From contig BSYQ01000001.1 in the NCBI GenBank assembly GCA_030272585.1, positions 8,447,001-8,511,000 of the forward strand: a DNA stretch of 64,000 nucleotides, given 5' to 3'. The notes beneath the pieces were generated by a model. It did not search any database. It had not been told where the DNA came from and saw nothing but the letters and a program-made list of their open reading frames with translations. This stretch comes from Bryopsis sp. KO-2023. Its lineage: Eukaryota; Chlorophyta; Ulvophyceae; Bryopsidales; Bryopsidaceae. Shown one piece after another: positions 24,749 to 37,100 of the stretch; position 1 is the stretch's first letter; each line of letters starts with the position of its first letter. A program made the position numbers and the translations under genes.

Positions 24749-25350
24749 AAGTATTGGGAAAAGGTGCCCCATTTCTCAAGGTTGGAATTATATTTTTTTT
24801 GGAGCAAACGTAGACTGGTTTTCAATTCTACCAGTCAGTGTAGAAATGCAAATAATGATTGGAGTTTGTTTTTTTTCGTATCGCGAATTGCCCTGGAGAA
24901 ACACATTTCTTTTCTTGGGGTGGCGTTTTTCGTGTTGTATGTCTTAGCTAATAGTGATGTTGCAACAGTGCAGCGGCTTCTACCAGTTTTCGGTCAGACA
25001 GGAATGCCTCCTCCACATTTTCCACCCTCCCTCTCATCAAATTGTTTGGGTCAATCCGGTTTGGTTTGTCGAACTTTTCACAACTACCCAATCAATCCTT
25101 TACTCATAATGAAATTCCAGCAAGAAGGAGTGCCACCCGATCCACCACGACACAGTTTTTGTTTGGGATTGAGCAATTTGTGGATGGAATGGGGTGAGGT
25201 GCTGTTTCGGATAAAGAAGAGACATCCAGGTCTCACTCAGCATCGTTTCACACCGTAACTGGCATTTCGTTCGATTCTTTGCGTCATTGGACACCGTCTG
25301 TGGAAAGAAAGTGCCAGATTTCCTGCCGACAGCTCTGCGGACAGCTTGCG
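24749..25350. other. Spacer between PI-PLC and VMA21
   Basis: This contains the PI-PLC 3' UTR and VMA21 upstream region. A 164-codon open frame exists at 24764-25258 with no motif and an amino-acid mix like translated non-coding sequence. No gene is supported. Confidence 0.5.
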
Positions 25351-25875
25351 ATGGCGATCAACGCGGCGTTCTCTTTCAAACTCTTGATTTCCTTCTCGAT
25401 CCTGCTGACCGTGCTACCTATCGGCGCGTTCTTCTTTTTCTTCTACGGATACTTCGACGGTGGGTCGCACTCGTTTCGAATCGTTTTTCGCGGGAACGGA
25501 TCTGTAAAGATCTGTACACGATCTGACCCCTTTCTGCTTCTTGTGCTAAGGTATTTTGAACGTCTTCTTCGACACGTCGGAGTTCACCTTGTCGGCGCGT
25601 GGCATGTCGAGCGGGATTCTGGCGGTGATCGTCGTCAACCTGGCAAGTTTTCAACCCCCACGGAAAGACGGCGAAGTCTGACCGACGGTGGTTTCGCGCT
25701 CTTGATTTTTTTATTTGCTTTTGCATGAAATCAAACGCCAGAAACTCATGCATGATTAGTCATCCGTCGCTTATCGTAGTCTTGTACACAGGTGGTAGCT
25801 GCATTCGTGTGTGTGGCGTTCAACGAAAGCGAGCCCACAACCGAGAAATCTGCGGACGAGAAGAAAGAAGACTGA
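25351..25875 (+). CDS. VMA21: V-ATPase assembly factor VMA21
   Basis: Three exons (25351-25459, 25551-25642, 25792-25875) encode 94 residues, within the family's usual ~75-100. VMA21 is an ER membrane chaperone needed to assemble the V0 sector of the vacuolar H+-ATPase. The protein has two membrane spans, FKLLISFSILLTVLPIGAFF and SSGILAVIVVNLVVAAFV, joined by a lumenal loop, and ends KKED, the same dilysine ER-retrieval tail known from yeast Vma21. Exon 2 ends AACCTG followed by GCAAGT, so intron 2 uses a GC-AG pair; the frame only continues with that donor. The ATG chosen is the first in frame with the TM segment. Confidence 0.9.
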
Positions 25876-26239
25876 TTGGAATAAAAGGTTCGTTTTTTCC
25901 CTGTTTTTCCTTTTCCTGCATGCAAAATTGCAATGGAAGAGACACTGGGCTTCTGTGAGCTGGGGTGCAGCTTTAGTAATCTTGTCCATGAATTGAGCAA
26001 TGGCTAAAATGAGCCAAAATGTAATCCTTCTTGCAAGAGATTCTAAATTAAATTTTTGATTTTGCCTGTTCAATCCATTGCTATGTCGTCGATTGGCACA
26101 TCAATACCTGAGGATTCAAAAGAAGAACAAAATCAGCATCCCTTTTGTATATTTTTTTCAAGGTGGATAGGGGAAGAGGGTGCATCCAAAACAGAGGATC
26201 TTTGTTTTTTTCCCCGGAAAGATCGACGATTGATTTTCG
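25876..26239. other. Spacer downstream of VMA21
   Basis: This is the VMA21 3' UTR and the promoter/5' UTR of the next plus-strand gene. No ORF, repeat or RNA gene is visible. Confidence 0.5.
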
Positions 26240-27522
26240 ATGTCACGGAGGCGGGCCCTCGGGAAAAGAATTGGTACATTGCTGCAAGACGAAATTCTAG
26301 ATGAGGCCGAGCAAGATGAATTGGTGCAGTCGTTTGAAGAAATGCAACGATCCCAGGAGAGAATTTGGAGGGTATGGTTTGGAGTGGCTTTGACTCGGCT
26401 TTGATTATCGGGGGGCTTGTTTTGGGGGGTTTTCTGTGGGTAGGATCAACTATCACACACCCGGGATTAATCAAAACTTTTCCTGCTTTGTTTTGGTATT
26501 TCTTTGGAAGGGGAGGGGATTTGGGTCAAGAGGCCCCCTTGGTTTTGTCAAATCGACACATTGTATCATTTTTATAGTGTAAGATTCACGTCATATTGGC
26601 TGATGTCGATTCCTGGAATAAGCTGCATTCTCGTTTCGAATTGCGTTGTTTTGTTTTGGGGATTCCATGATGGTTGCCTTGTTTTCTTGCTGTGCTGGGT
26701 AGGTCGTGTTGGGTGGGTTGTCCTTACTGCTTTCTTCGGTTTTGTTCCTTGATGGCTTGCAGCAATGGGGAGAGCCTTGGGGAAGGGTGCGAACGAAAAA
26801 GACGCAGAAAGCAGAAAGAAAATATTTCAATATTTCAGAAAGAATGAAAAAAACATCTTGGGCGATTTCTGGGAGGATGTACATCCTCCTGAAGGCCACA
26901 GATATGTGTTCGCAGTTCCCTTCCTTAGGATTGCGAGACTTGATGAGCTTTGGACTCTCTTTTCACATGATTTGCCCCCATTTTACTCCAAAATTGCCCT
27001 ACAAAAATTGTAAATCCATAGCGTTTGGGCTTCTGTGGGTTGCGTTACTGGGTGCCTGATTGTTATGTTCTCGTGGTGCTCCCCAGAAACACCATGCATT
27101 GTGGGAAGCCCACGTTTCCCTCTTCTGGATTGTAGCTTTTGAGATTGCTCAAGGGTTGGCCCTGTGCTGCTGTGGCTTGGAGTTTCTCCTCCACAGACAG
27201 CATGGAGTGAGGATTAGGCCTGTCTTCGTTGGGATGGGTGGCAGTTTGGTGGTGGGCACATGCATGATCCTGAAGCTGGCTCAGACTTTAGAGTTCAGCG
27301 CCTGGTTGAAAATCGACCTGCTCTGGCTGCCAGTTTTGCCCTTCGTATTCTGCTGCACCATGTTGGTCCCTCTCAAGTCATTTCAGGTTTCGAAAAGAGA
27401 GGTGAGGAAATGTCTGATCTCTTTGCCTTTTTGTTTTAATAGTGGGGGTGTCGAATAAATTTTTGTTGTGCTTGCAGGTAGTGGAATTGAGGAAAAAAAT
27501 GTATGGCTTCAAGAAGTTGTAG
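26240..27522 (+). CDS. Four-span membrane protein, unnamed family
   Basis: Four phase-0 exons (26240-26371, 26703-26786, 27087-27401, 27478-27522) encode 191 residues. The N-terminus is cytosolic-looking (TLLQDEILDEAEQDELVQSF) and ends QERIWR. It is followed by TM1 (VVLGGLSLLLSSVLFL), then QQWGEPWGR, TM2 (SLFWIVAFEIAQGLALCCCG), TM3 (VFVGMGGSLVVGTCMIL) and TM4 (DLLWLPVLPFVFCCTMLV). A short basic C-terminus ends YGFKKL. The arrangement (acidic N-terminal QDE..D..EQ motif, TM, QQW..PW, three more TMs, FKKL end) looks like a conserved eukaryotic small membrane protein, but I cannot name it. An alternative TM-like frame in intron 1 (near 26580-26700) breaks phase and was left out. Confidence 0.72.
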
Positions 27523-27975
27523 TTGGGGGTGGGTTTGATGAGACAATTTAGCCCGGTGCCTTTGTTTCTTGTGTGTGCGTGTTTTTGACATTCAGTGTTC
27601 GAGAAAAAAACCCATGGGGGGTTCAACTCAAAGATTCACACACTATCGTTTCAAAAACAAGTGCCCCTGTCTCTCACAGAAGTTATCTTGGATTTTGCAC
27701 TCAACAGACTACTGGACCAGCTTATTTTTCCGAATGAAGCCAATCCACCCTATTTCACTTGACTCATTCTGCTCTCAGCTTTTTGGCTTGATCAGTGGAT
27801 GTCCCCTAATCAGTGGTTTCTCTCTGACCTTCCCTCTGTCCTGGAACAACAAACACCGTTGACAGACGAATGGGGGCAAAATCGTAAAATCTGGGCGGAA
27901 TTCCGCCAGTTGAGAATCCCAAACATTTTGCGCGCCACCGATCCGATCGCATCCTTTCCAGCGATTCCCGAAAAC
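27523..27975. other. Spacer upstream of peptide deformylase
   Basis: This holds the 3' UTR of the 4-TM gene and the deformylase promoter. No feature of interest is seen. Confidence 0.5.
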
Positions 27976-29961
27976 ATGTCTGCCGCAGGATTTCGGATCG
28001 TTCAGACTGGCCGCCTGACGGCTCCCGTTTTGCGCCGCCTCCCGGCTGTGTTCACCTCCACTTCTTATCAGTCAGCCGAATCGAACTCCAGATCGAGCAG
28101 GTTTTTTACCCAAGCCAGGCGTTCATCAGCATTGGCTGACCTGCAGGAAGAAAAGGAGCAAGAGGGCGCAAATGGTAAATGTGTGGAATTGGTTGCCATG
28201 CATCCCCCTATCTCTCCACACAGGATCTGAATTGTAGGATTAGATTCACACATCAAATTTGCATGTTCTCTCTTGCATGATTTGTATGAGTTATTTGTTT
28301 ATGTATCCATTGAGAAAAATGAAATAAAGCAAAAACATGGAAACAGAGATTGCTTTCTTCAACTAATTTTGGATTCAAAGCCCCATCATCTCGTATGGAC
28401 ACACTCTTCTGGAAACTTGATCAAACTCTGCAATGAGTAATCTGGATCATTCCATCGATCAGGTGCATGAGCAGTTTTTTGGGTGTTTTGTCTTTTTTGG
28501 GGGGTAATTTAGTGGTGTCAAAACTGGAATTCGATACACCCTTGCGGATCGTGGAGTATCCAGACCCACGCCTTCGAGCTGACAATTCAACAATCAAAGT
28601 GCCAGCAGAAGGCCTTGAGGAACTCTCGAAGGAAATGTTCAGGCTTATGTACGAGTACGTGAAAATCAAAACCACAGGTTTGTCGATATTTTTCTTGGGG
28701 GCTTTTTCAGATCGAGGAACAGAAACACACCATCTCAATCTTCTGGGCTCTTTTTCAATGTTTTTTTGGGGGGGGGAGGGGGAAGAAAGTGTTGTATACC
28801 TTCGTTCGTGAAAAAGAAACATTTATTTATTTGGCCTTTTAGAAGACAGATCGATTAGGTGTTGTCTTTTTCCGTAATTTGGGTCAATCCTGGATGAGAT
28901 GTGAATCGTTTTTCAGAGACGATGGTGTGGGGTTGGCGGCTCCTCAGGTAGGCATGAATATCCGGATGATGGTTTTCAACCCCGAAGGGTTCACGGACAA
29001 ATCGCAAGAGGTGGTGTTGGTCAACCCCAAAATCATCAAGAGCAGCAAAGCCACCGACTTTCTGGAAGAGGGCTGCTTATCGTTCAGATCCGTTTCTGGA
29101 AACAGGCCGCTGCTCCTTGGGGATGTCGAGGTGGGGTAGTTTTTGTAGGGCAATGTGCTTTTTTTTATCATTACAATAATTGTTGTTTGTGGTGGAACTT
29201 TGATTTTTCTGAGTTTTTGGATTGCTGCTCCCTGATGTTGAGAACCCCCCCCCCCCCCAAAAAAAAAAAAATTGAAAAATATTGTGCTTTTATGCCTTGG
29301 AAGCAGGACACTTACTCTGGGCTTTCTTTGTTCCGGAAATAAACCTCGAGAAATGGTGTGGATTTCTATTTTGACAGTTATTTTTGCATTTGTGAGCAGC
29401 GTCCGGTGTCTATTAAAGTGAAGGCAAGAGATTTGGAAGGCAAAAAAGTCGACATGAAATTGGAGGGCTTCGTCGCAAGGGTTTTCCAACATGAATATGA
29501 TCATCTCCAGGTTGGCATATTTTCCTTTTATTCATTAAAGTCTGCAGTTGGTATTAGCTCAGTTCGACTGCTTGCAAAAACACTTGATATGATGACAGCT
29601 GGGTTCTCTTACAGACAGTTTTTACATCATAAGAATGCTAGTTTTTCAACAGAAAAACGATGATGGGTTTTTGGAATCAATTTTAGTTTATAAAGATCAA
29701 ATGTAAAAACAATTAGAGTGTTGGCTGATGTCTGCGTAGACTATCAAGCATCCTCAGTACTGCTCACTTGATATGGAGTTAACGCTTGGTTCAATATCGT
29801 TCGATTGGACTTTTCTTAAAATAATTTTCTTGTTGCAGCAAACCCTGTTCTTTGAGAGAATGTCCCCTGAAGTGCTTGCCAAGGTCAAACCAGAATTGGT
29901 CGCATTGGAGGAAAAGTTTATGAAAGAAAACCCTGGGGTGGAAATTCAGAGAGTAGAGTGA
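27976..29961 (+). CDS. PDF: Organellar peptide deformylase
   Basis: Five exons (27976-28174, 28513-28654, 28917-29130, 29400-29510, 29839-29961) encode 262 residues. Deformylase removes the N-formyl group from new organelle-made proteins. All three metal-site motifs are present: GVGLAAPQ (residues ~117-124), EEGCLS (Cys167) and HEYDH (~216-220), so the enzyme should be active. The first ~60 residues are Arg/Ser/Thr-rich with few acids, as in a plastid or mitochondrial transit peptide. After EEGCLSF the usual short GIYxxVxRP loop is replaced by a longer segment (RSVSGNRPLLLGDVERP). The residue after HEYDHLQ is Gln, where most PDFs have Gly. The C-terminal helix is extended and charged. Confidence 0.93.
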
Positions 29962-31733
29962 GTCGTGCCGACGATGAGTGTTTATGTCGGAAAAATGTGG
30001 GTAGTGTTTTAATATTGTTTGTCTTCTCTGTTCATTTATCTGTAACAAAAAGAATGTGTGAAGTGGGGAGCTATGTTTGGTTGGATTATGTTCCGTTCGT
30101 TGGCTTTAGGTTCAATCGATGCTAGATAACAGGAGGTACCAATATGAATGCCACAGTGTTTGTCAATCTGAGAAGGAATCCAAAAAACATGCACCGACCC
30201 TAAAACCAAGTTGAAGCAGCAATACAGATGCTTACAAGAATTTTGCTTTGTGAATGAGACAGTCGTGCTTGAAATCTACAAAACTTCACTTTCATTACAA
30301 AAAGCAAGGAATATGCATGATCGATCCAAGCATGTTTGTCATTGCATCTAAGTCTTTAAAAAAAGGAGTTTTTGTCTGGCAAAAACGCGCAAAAGGAAAA
30401 TCAAAGCAGCACAATTCTCACCCCCTTCACAAGTTTCTATGTAATGGGCTGGAGGAAACAACTGGGAATGGATTTTGCCATAATTGTATTCTGGACAGGT
30501 GAACGGTCTTCCTTGGCACCTTCTTGCTGAAACTTAGTACATTGTGAAAGTTCCTACTGGCTGTAGTAAGCGTGATTTCTGAAAGGGTTGTTGAGGTTGT
30601 TAATCGAACGCGTAGTTAGGGAAGACGGGTGGGAGCCAGTGTTACTAGGTACGAACATGGGCAATATATAACGGAGCATGGACAAATTCCACTGGAACTC
30701 TGTGCAACGCCAGTGAGGCGTCGATCATTGTTCATTGTTGACAGAACGGCGGTTCAAACTTAGTGTGGCCAAAAAAAGTATCAGAACCATTTCAGATCAA
30801 GTGTGAAACTGAAGGAATGATGCCCAGAACTCCAACAACAGGCTTCTGTGAAACAAAGCTCCTCCTGTACACAAAAATCCCTTTAATAATCCACCACTCA
30901 TTCACTCCGACCAGATCTCTTTTACTCCAATTTCCCACTTTTTCTCAAACAAACACCAAATGATATCTCACTTTCAGCGACAGGACAACCAAGCACTGCC
31001 CCACGCCGCGATTTTGGACCGCAAGAATGTGCCATCGTGTGCAAAGCGAATGGTGCAGAAGTCTCCTGGCATACTTTCCTTGTAATGGATCAACGCCAAT
31101 TGGCACAAAATTGTGGAGGACGTTTTGGGGTGGCTGCCATTTCCGTGACGTTCGATTACTCACTCGACCCCGATTTCGCTTGTGGAAGGAAACTACGAAG
31201 TTTTGCAACGAGGCAGACTGGACGCTGTGGTGGGCAGGAGCGAAGCAAACTTATTGGTGGCGGTCGAGATTCAAATGGGAATCAAGCCCTTCAATAGTTC
31301 GTTCCAGCTCCCTTTCGTTCACTGGAACATCGTGAATCAGTGCTGTCAACACTATACTGAGGGAGTGGACGTTATCTTCTTCGCTGCACGAAGTAGAAAC
31401 AGGCTCCACTGTGCTGGAGGTGTTCTAAGGAAACAGCACAGTGTGCTCTTCGCAACGTTCCGGCTCTGGTTTGTAGTTGCATGCGGTTTTTTTTGAGAGA
31501 AGCACAGATAGTTTCTTGTTGGGGGGTCGTTCTTTCCTTGACAAGGCTGTTTCGACTGCAACAGAGTGTCCCCCCAGATGCGCTTCTGCCGGGTGGCCCA
31601 ATTCCTACTCCTTTTGGTATGCAGTCTGCCTTATCTTTCAATGCCGCGGTGTCGTTCCCAATATGTTTTCGTTTTTTCCAGCAAGTACACTGGGCTTTCT
31701 AAATGATGTTTAATAATTTTTCCCCCAGCTCGC
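29962..31733. other. Spacer with possible unresolved or decayed exons
   Basis: From a strong T/C-rich acceptor at about 30978, one plus-strand frame reads NVPSCAKRMVQKSPG, a TAA stop, NWHKIVEDVLGWLPFP, a TGA stop, then GNYEVLQRGRLDAVVGRSEA. The other two frames are also open for about 300 bases. A second exon-like piece at about 31566-31616 (PPDALLPGGPIPTPF) ends at a GTATGC donor. I could not assemble these into a gene. They may be a pseudogene or upstream exons of the cysteine-rich gene that follows. Confidence 0.35.
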
Positions 31734-32939
31734 ATGGAGCTCGCAATGGATCAGCACTGCTGCGTTAGTCGGAGAAGGTGAATTTTTGGTGCGGAATCGA
31801 TCGGCGTCCGCTTGGGCGTCGAAAGGTCGTCGCCTCTTAGCCGCCTCAAGTTGCTGACCGCTTTGTGTGCGTTTTCTTACGCAGTTTGCGAAGGGAATAA
31901 GTTCAAGTTGGACAACGAGTGCAAAACTTGTGACGATAATTGTGTCCCTGGACGCTGTGCCGACGGTGTCGGCTGCAAAGAGTGCAAGGACAACTTCCAC
32001 GTGACCGTATCGGCCGAGAACGTGCGAGTGTGCTCCCCCTGCACAATAAACAACTGTAACTCGTGTGTCGACACAAGAGAGCCCAGCGAAGCGGAGAAAT
32101 GTGCCGAGTGCAAACACGGTTTCGTTCCCAGGGAGAACGGAAGCCTGTGTGTTGAACAAACCGAGCATAACTCGGACTGTGGAAATGGATACTACCGCAA
32201 ACAAGGTCGCTGTCGGCTTTGCGACAGAGATTGCAGTGAGGGCCACTGCATCGATGTTGTGGGCTGTAGCAAATGCAATGAAGGATACCATGGATACCGT
32301 GAAGACGTTTATTGGCCCTTTATGTGCATACCTTGTGCCATATCCGTGCCTGGCTGCGCTGTGTGCGAACGTAGAGATCACCTTGGGAAAGACCCGCTCT
32401 GCAACAAGTGCGAAGAAGGCTTTGAACTGAGCGAAGACGGCAAGACCTGCGAAGAAGCTGACAGGCGCGTCAGAAGAAGGACGCGAAGGTCCAATGACGA
32501 CATGAGGAGCACAAGGCGAACATTTTTTATGACTGATGCTTCCACCAGGAAAACAGATTTTATTTTGGAGCCCCCCAAGGTCACTGTATCTCGGAAGAGG
32601 TATGAAGATTCACCGCCAGAGGAAGGGTCCCCACCACCAGAATGTCCCCCACACCACTTCAGGAAAGACGAGAAACAGTGCATGAGATGTGACCAGAATT
32701 GTGGGGAGGGGAAGTGCGGAGACTACACAGGATGCACAGAATGTGCCCCAGGCTATTACACTACCCGGGAAGACCCTTATTGGCCATTTGAGTGTGCCAG
32801 GTGTAAGGATAAAATCCCAAACTGTGCAAAATGCCAGGATGGAGTGATGACCATCTTCCCGGTACCGTGCGAACAGTGCGAGCACGGGTATCGATGGTCG
32901 TTGAATGGTTTTGCATGTTTGAAAGAAGACAGCCCCTGA
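31734..32939 (+). CDS. Cysteine-rich repeat protein, likely secreted
   Basis: A long exon (31841-32939) joined to a short first exon (31734-31777) gives 380 residues. A hydrophobic segment (LLTALCAFSYAVC) looks like a signal peptide. It is followed by three related Cys-rich modules of the furin/EGF-like type, each with CDxNCxxGxC-like starts; the second and third share YWPF(M/E)C and an xxPxCAxC core. A very basic linker (DRRVRRRTRRSNDD) separates modules two and three. No TM or kinase follows, so this is probably extracellular or lumenal. The 63-base first intron is a multiple of three and removes an in-frame TGA; if it is not spliced, the gene's start is elsewhere. I cannot name a family member. 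Confidence 0.75.
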
Positions 32940-34169
32940 TGTCCAGGGTGCAAGTTTGATGCCGAACATAAAATTCAGTTTTTTTGTGATGGAACTTAAT
33001 TTTTTTTTTTCATTGTTCAAACCGGGCTGTGAATAATAGCTCGCTTCAACATAACGGAATGAGAGGATAGCTTGGAAAAAATTGCTCAAGAAGAGCTCGT
33101 GAAGAAAGTCCACACCATAAGATCGTGGGGCTGGCGCATGCCAGTCGAAAGGGCCCAACCTGCTAGGCAGAATAAGTATTTTGGAGGAAAAAAAGAAAAG
33201 AAAGAAAGAAAGAAAGTATATTGTTCCACTGCAAATAAACCCAGTAGATGCTAACTGGATGTTGGATAATAGTACTTTGCAAGAGAAAAAAAAAGAAAAC
33301 ACATAACTTGGCCCGGGCCTCGAGAACGGGATATTTGGGGATTCAGTTCAAGTAAAGAGAGGGGGGATCTTCTTGTCAGAACAAAAAAAATATATATTTG
33401 ATTAGATTAGTGGTTTTTGGTGGATTGAGAGATGATAGCTATGAACGGAAGCTTAGTCTTCAAGACGTGCTATGCAAGCATTTTGGGAAATGTATGTTTT
33501 TGTCACTCCGCATGAAGTTTGTGGATTCCATGTTTTTTACATGGTATGGTGACTTGTCATTGGTACCTGTTCACGCAGTGAATATTCTCCGTGTAAACAC
33601 GATATAATTGATTGAGTGTGACTGGTGTTCGATGTGGAACTCTCAGTGTCAATGTTTTGTTGGGTGGCTTGTTGTGAGTTTTGCTCTTGTCCTATAAATA
33701 AGTTGTGACACTATTGTGGTCCTCCCCCCCCCCCCTGGAATCTTCGCCACAGCATGAGGACAGGCTGATCTCTGTGATGAATGTTCAGCGCTGTAACGAC
33801 ATTCCATGTTGCAATGGTGCTCCTCCATCTCTCAAACTTTGGCGAAAATGGAGCAGTGTTGAACCATACATTCTAACGTTATGAATCATCTGTCCAAACA
33901 ACCTGCTGGTGCAAACGTGGGCTGTGTTATGCTGGGTGGACAGCTGTCCATCACCCTGTTTGCCCTGCTCTGAACAGTGGACATGTGGATTGGCCTCTTT
34001 GGAGAGCATTATCTCTGTTCATTCACGATTTATGTGTCGAGAATTTTCGAGATGACATGTCAAGATTCCAAATCCAATTATGCCAGAAACTCACTCTTAT
34101 CCCTCGCCAGTTTTATGCACACCCAACAGGAATGAGCACGCGTCTGCGCTTTGAAACCGGACTCTTTCG
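32940..34169. other. Spacer upstream of the APE2-like gene
   Basis: This includes a GAAA microsatellite near 33195-33215 and a C run near 33725. No open frame with splice support is seen. Confidence 0.5.
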
Positions 34170-37100
34170 ATGAGGATCTTTATCTGGAACGTCAACGGGC
34201 TGGTGAGCGCTGCACCAGCCTAAAAGCGTTTTTTGTTGAAAGAATGCCGCCACCTGTTATGATCTGGGTTTTCGTTGCGGGCGTCGCAGTTGCCGACCTA
34301 CCGAAACATAACGCTGAAACACAAGGGTCTGAAGGGATTCTTTGAGGAGCACAAAGCTGATGTCGTATGCGTCCAGGTTCGATACCCTTGGGACACCGTT
34401 CCGTGCAGACAGGCGGAGCGCTAAATTGTTCCCTCTCTCAATTATAGTGATCGCACCAAGAAACACCTGGGCTCACTTATTAAATGAAGAAGAGGTATGT
34501 CCCTTGGACATGACGAATCTTGACGTTCCGTAGGAGGCCAAGATCCCCGAAGAAAAACTGACTGCTGAGGTTGCCTGCGTTGAAGGGTATGAGGTACACT
34601 TTTTTTTTTCTTGCTGAAATGCACTAAACAATAAAATTATTATTAATAGTGAGTGTGGTGCTTTCTATTCAAAGTAAAATATTATTATAATGTTGTTAAT
34701 ATCATTTATTCGTCACACCTTTTTTAGATTTCTATAACTATTTGAAAATAAGGGAGGGTTGTATGCAATTTTGCCACTCATCTTTATTTTTTTGCATTTT
34801 TTATATGGCCATCTTAGGTATGTGTGATTTTGATTTTGATTTTGATTTTTTTTTTCTTTTTTTCTTATTTTCCCAGTCCTTCTGGGCACATTCGAGAGCA
34901 AAGAAGGGTTACAGCGGTGGGTGTGCACTCTCTTCCAAGTGAATGAAAAAATAAAACAACGTCGGAGGTTTTTGGCTAGAGAAGAAATTCAACGAAAATG
35001 GAATGGCGGTGTTCAGGAGTTGCTACTTGGGCGAAATTAAATCATTCGGCGGTCAGTGCCGAAGTTGATTTCTTGGGAGGAGGATCGGATGATATTGATC
35101 AAGAGGGCAGGTAACCTGGCCACAAGAAATACGAAAAAAGGATCATTTAATTTAATCAAAGTGAGTTCAGATAAAAGCGTCTGAAAAAATAGGAGTTACC
35201 ATAGCATCAAACAATACAAAGTACCCAGAAGAGTTTGTCCTCGTTTTCTTTTGTTGAATTGAAAAATACTGTAGTGAGAGAATGGCAATGGCTGTTGTTT
35301 TCTGTGTTAGGGTAGTGATGACTGACTTGGGAGCATTCGTTCTGATCAACGTGTATGTGCCAAATTCTGGCGACATCCCTGAAAGACCCCGTCTGCACTT
35401 TAAGCTGAAGTTTCTCGAGGAGCTAAAATCTAAAATGGAGTCGTTAGTCTCACAGGGACGAGAGGTGTGTCAACTAAGGCCCCCCCCCCCCTCCGCCCCT
35501 GTTTTTTTTTGGGCTTGTTTGTGTATTTGATACGCTTGGTCAATTCCCTTTTCTCATTTTTTGTTGTTATTTTCGGCTCTTGATTCGCCTTGTGAATGAT
35601 GCTGTCCAGGTTTTGGTAGTGGGTGATTTCAACATCGCTCGGGCAGCCAATGACGTTCACAAGTCCTTCAGATTGAATGAGATTTATCTTCCCGAGGAGG
35701 TGGCGTTGATGAATTCATTCACCGTGGAGTTCACCGATGCTTGGCGGAAGCTGCACCCCGATGAGGCCAACGTATTCACAGTCTGGAATGAGAGGAAAAA
35801 CTACAGAGAGTCTAACAAGGTGGGGCGGAGAGGATGTGATTGATACAGCAGATCGCACTGTACCAAACATCAAAGCATTTTGGGAAAAGGGGGGGGGGGG
35901 GGGGAAGGGAGGGGAAATCCTTTCCCCTCCTCCTCTCCCCCCTTATCCCCAAATCCAAACGTCCCCATTGACTGTGTGTTTTGGTGATATTCCAGCAAAT
36001 AACACTTTTTCGAGAGGTGACTCACGTTTCAAATACCGTTTAGTGTCCCTGTCAATCGACTCGAATCATTTACGTTAACCTTCGCTATTTTGAGGGTCCA
36101 GTCTGTATTTTTTTGTTGTGGGAGAAGAGATGGCAATGGGATGTGTGGTGTTATGGATATCTGCTTGTGTAGGCTTGTTTAGGATATTTGAGTGAATTTG
36201 TGTCTTCTCACATTGCAGGGCTTGAGAATTGACTATGCGTTGTGTTCGAAAGGCCTTGCTGACAAATTGGTGTCCTGTGAAGTCATCGACACCCCTCGAA
36301 AATGGTGAGATGTGCTTCTGAAAGATTTGGATGGAAAAGGGGGGGGGCAAAAAAAAAAGAGCACAAAATGCACAAAGAAGTGGCTGGTTCGAACACTCCT
36401 GCAGAGCCAATTCTACTTTTGGTCTTTCGGCTCCATCCTACCTTGCCCTAATTTTTGTGTGCTGGCTTGATTCACATTAATTCAACTGGAATTCAGCCGG
36501 GAAAGGAGAAAAATGCTTCTCCTTGCGAGTACTGATTATTTCCTTTTTTTTTTTTTTTTGCAGGAGCGACCATGCTGCCTTGATTGTGGGTGAGTGTTTT
36601 TTTTGTGTGTGTGTGTACAGATTAAAGATGCGGTATCTCTCTGTCTGTGGAATGTTTCATTGACTTTGTGTTTTCTTTTCTTTTGATTCAGAGTTCAGCG
36701 ATATTCCTCCGTCCGAAGCCCAGCCTGCATGCCCCCTATCTTCGAGGAAAATGAAAAAGTTCAAGAAGCAAAAAACGATCGCGTCCATGTTCGCCAAGAA
36801 AAGACCCCCTGAAAAGCAACCAACAGATGTCAAGAATCCAAAAGGTAAATGAAACGACGCTCACACACCGTGATGTGCTGAGAAAGTTGATGTCAAATTG
36901 ATGGAATCACAGCCCATCGTTAAAGGCTCCAGGATGCCCTGGTAGTACATGTCTATAAATAGCATATGACTAGACCTTTCCAGGGAAGTAGGAATGCTTT
37001 AGTCACTTTGAACTCATAGGTTCCTTCATTGAACCTGTCGCTGATCGTGAATCGTAAAATAACCCCGCTAGTGCTTTGGGAGGAGTTTCGATTGTTTTTG

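Noticed and set aside
24764..25258. 164-codon open frame after PI-PLC
   Set aside because: No homology signal by eye and amino-acid mix typical of translated spacer; it starts within the PI-PLC 3' flank.
26504..26752. TM-like frame within intron 1 of the 4-TM gene
   Set aside because: Phase does not fit exon 1, while the acceptor at 26702 gives a clean phase-0 join to the QQWGEPW motif.
29560..29640. tRNA D-arm-like GGTATTAGCTCAG in a deformylase intron
   Set aside because: No matching T-arm or anticodon arm follows; it is intron sequence.
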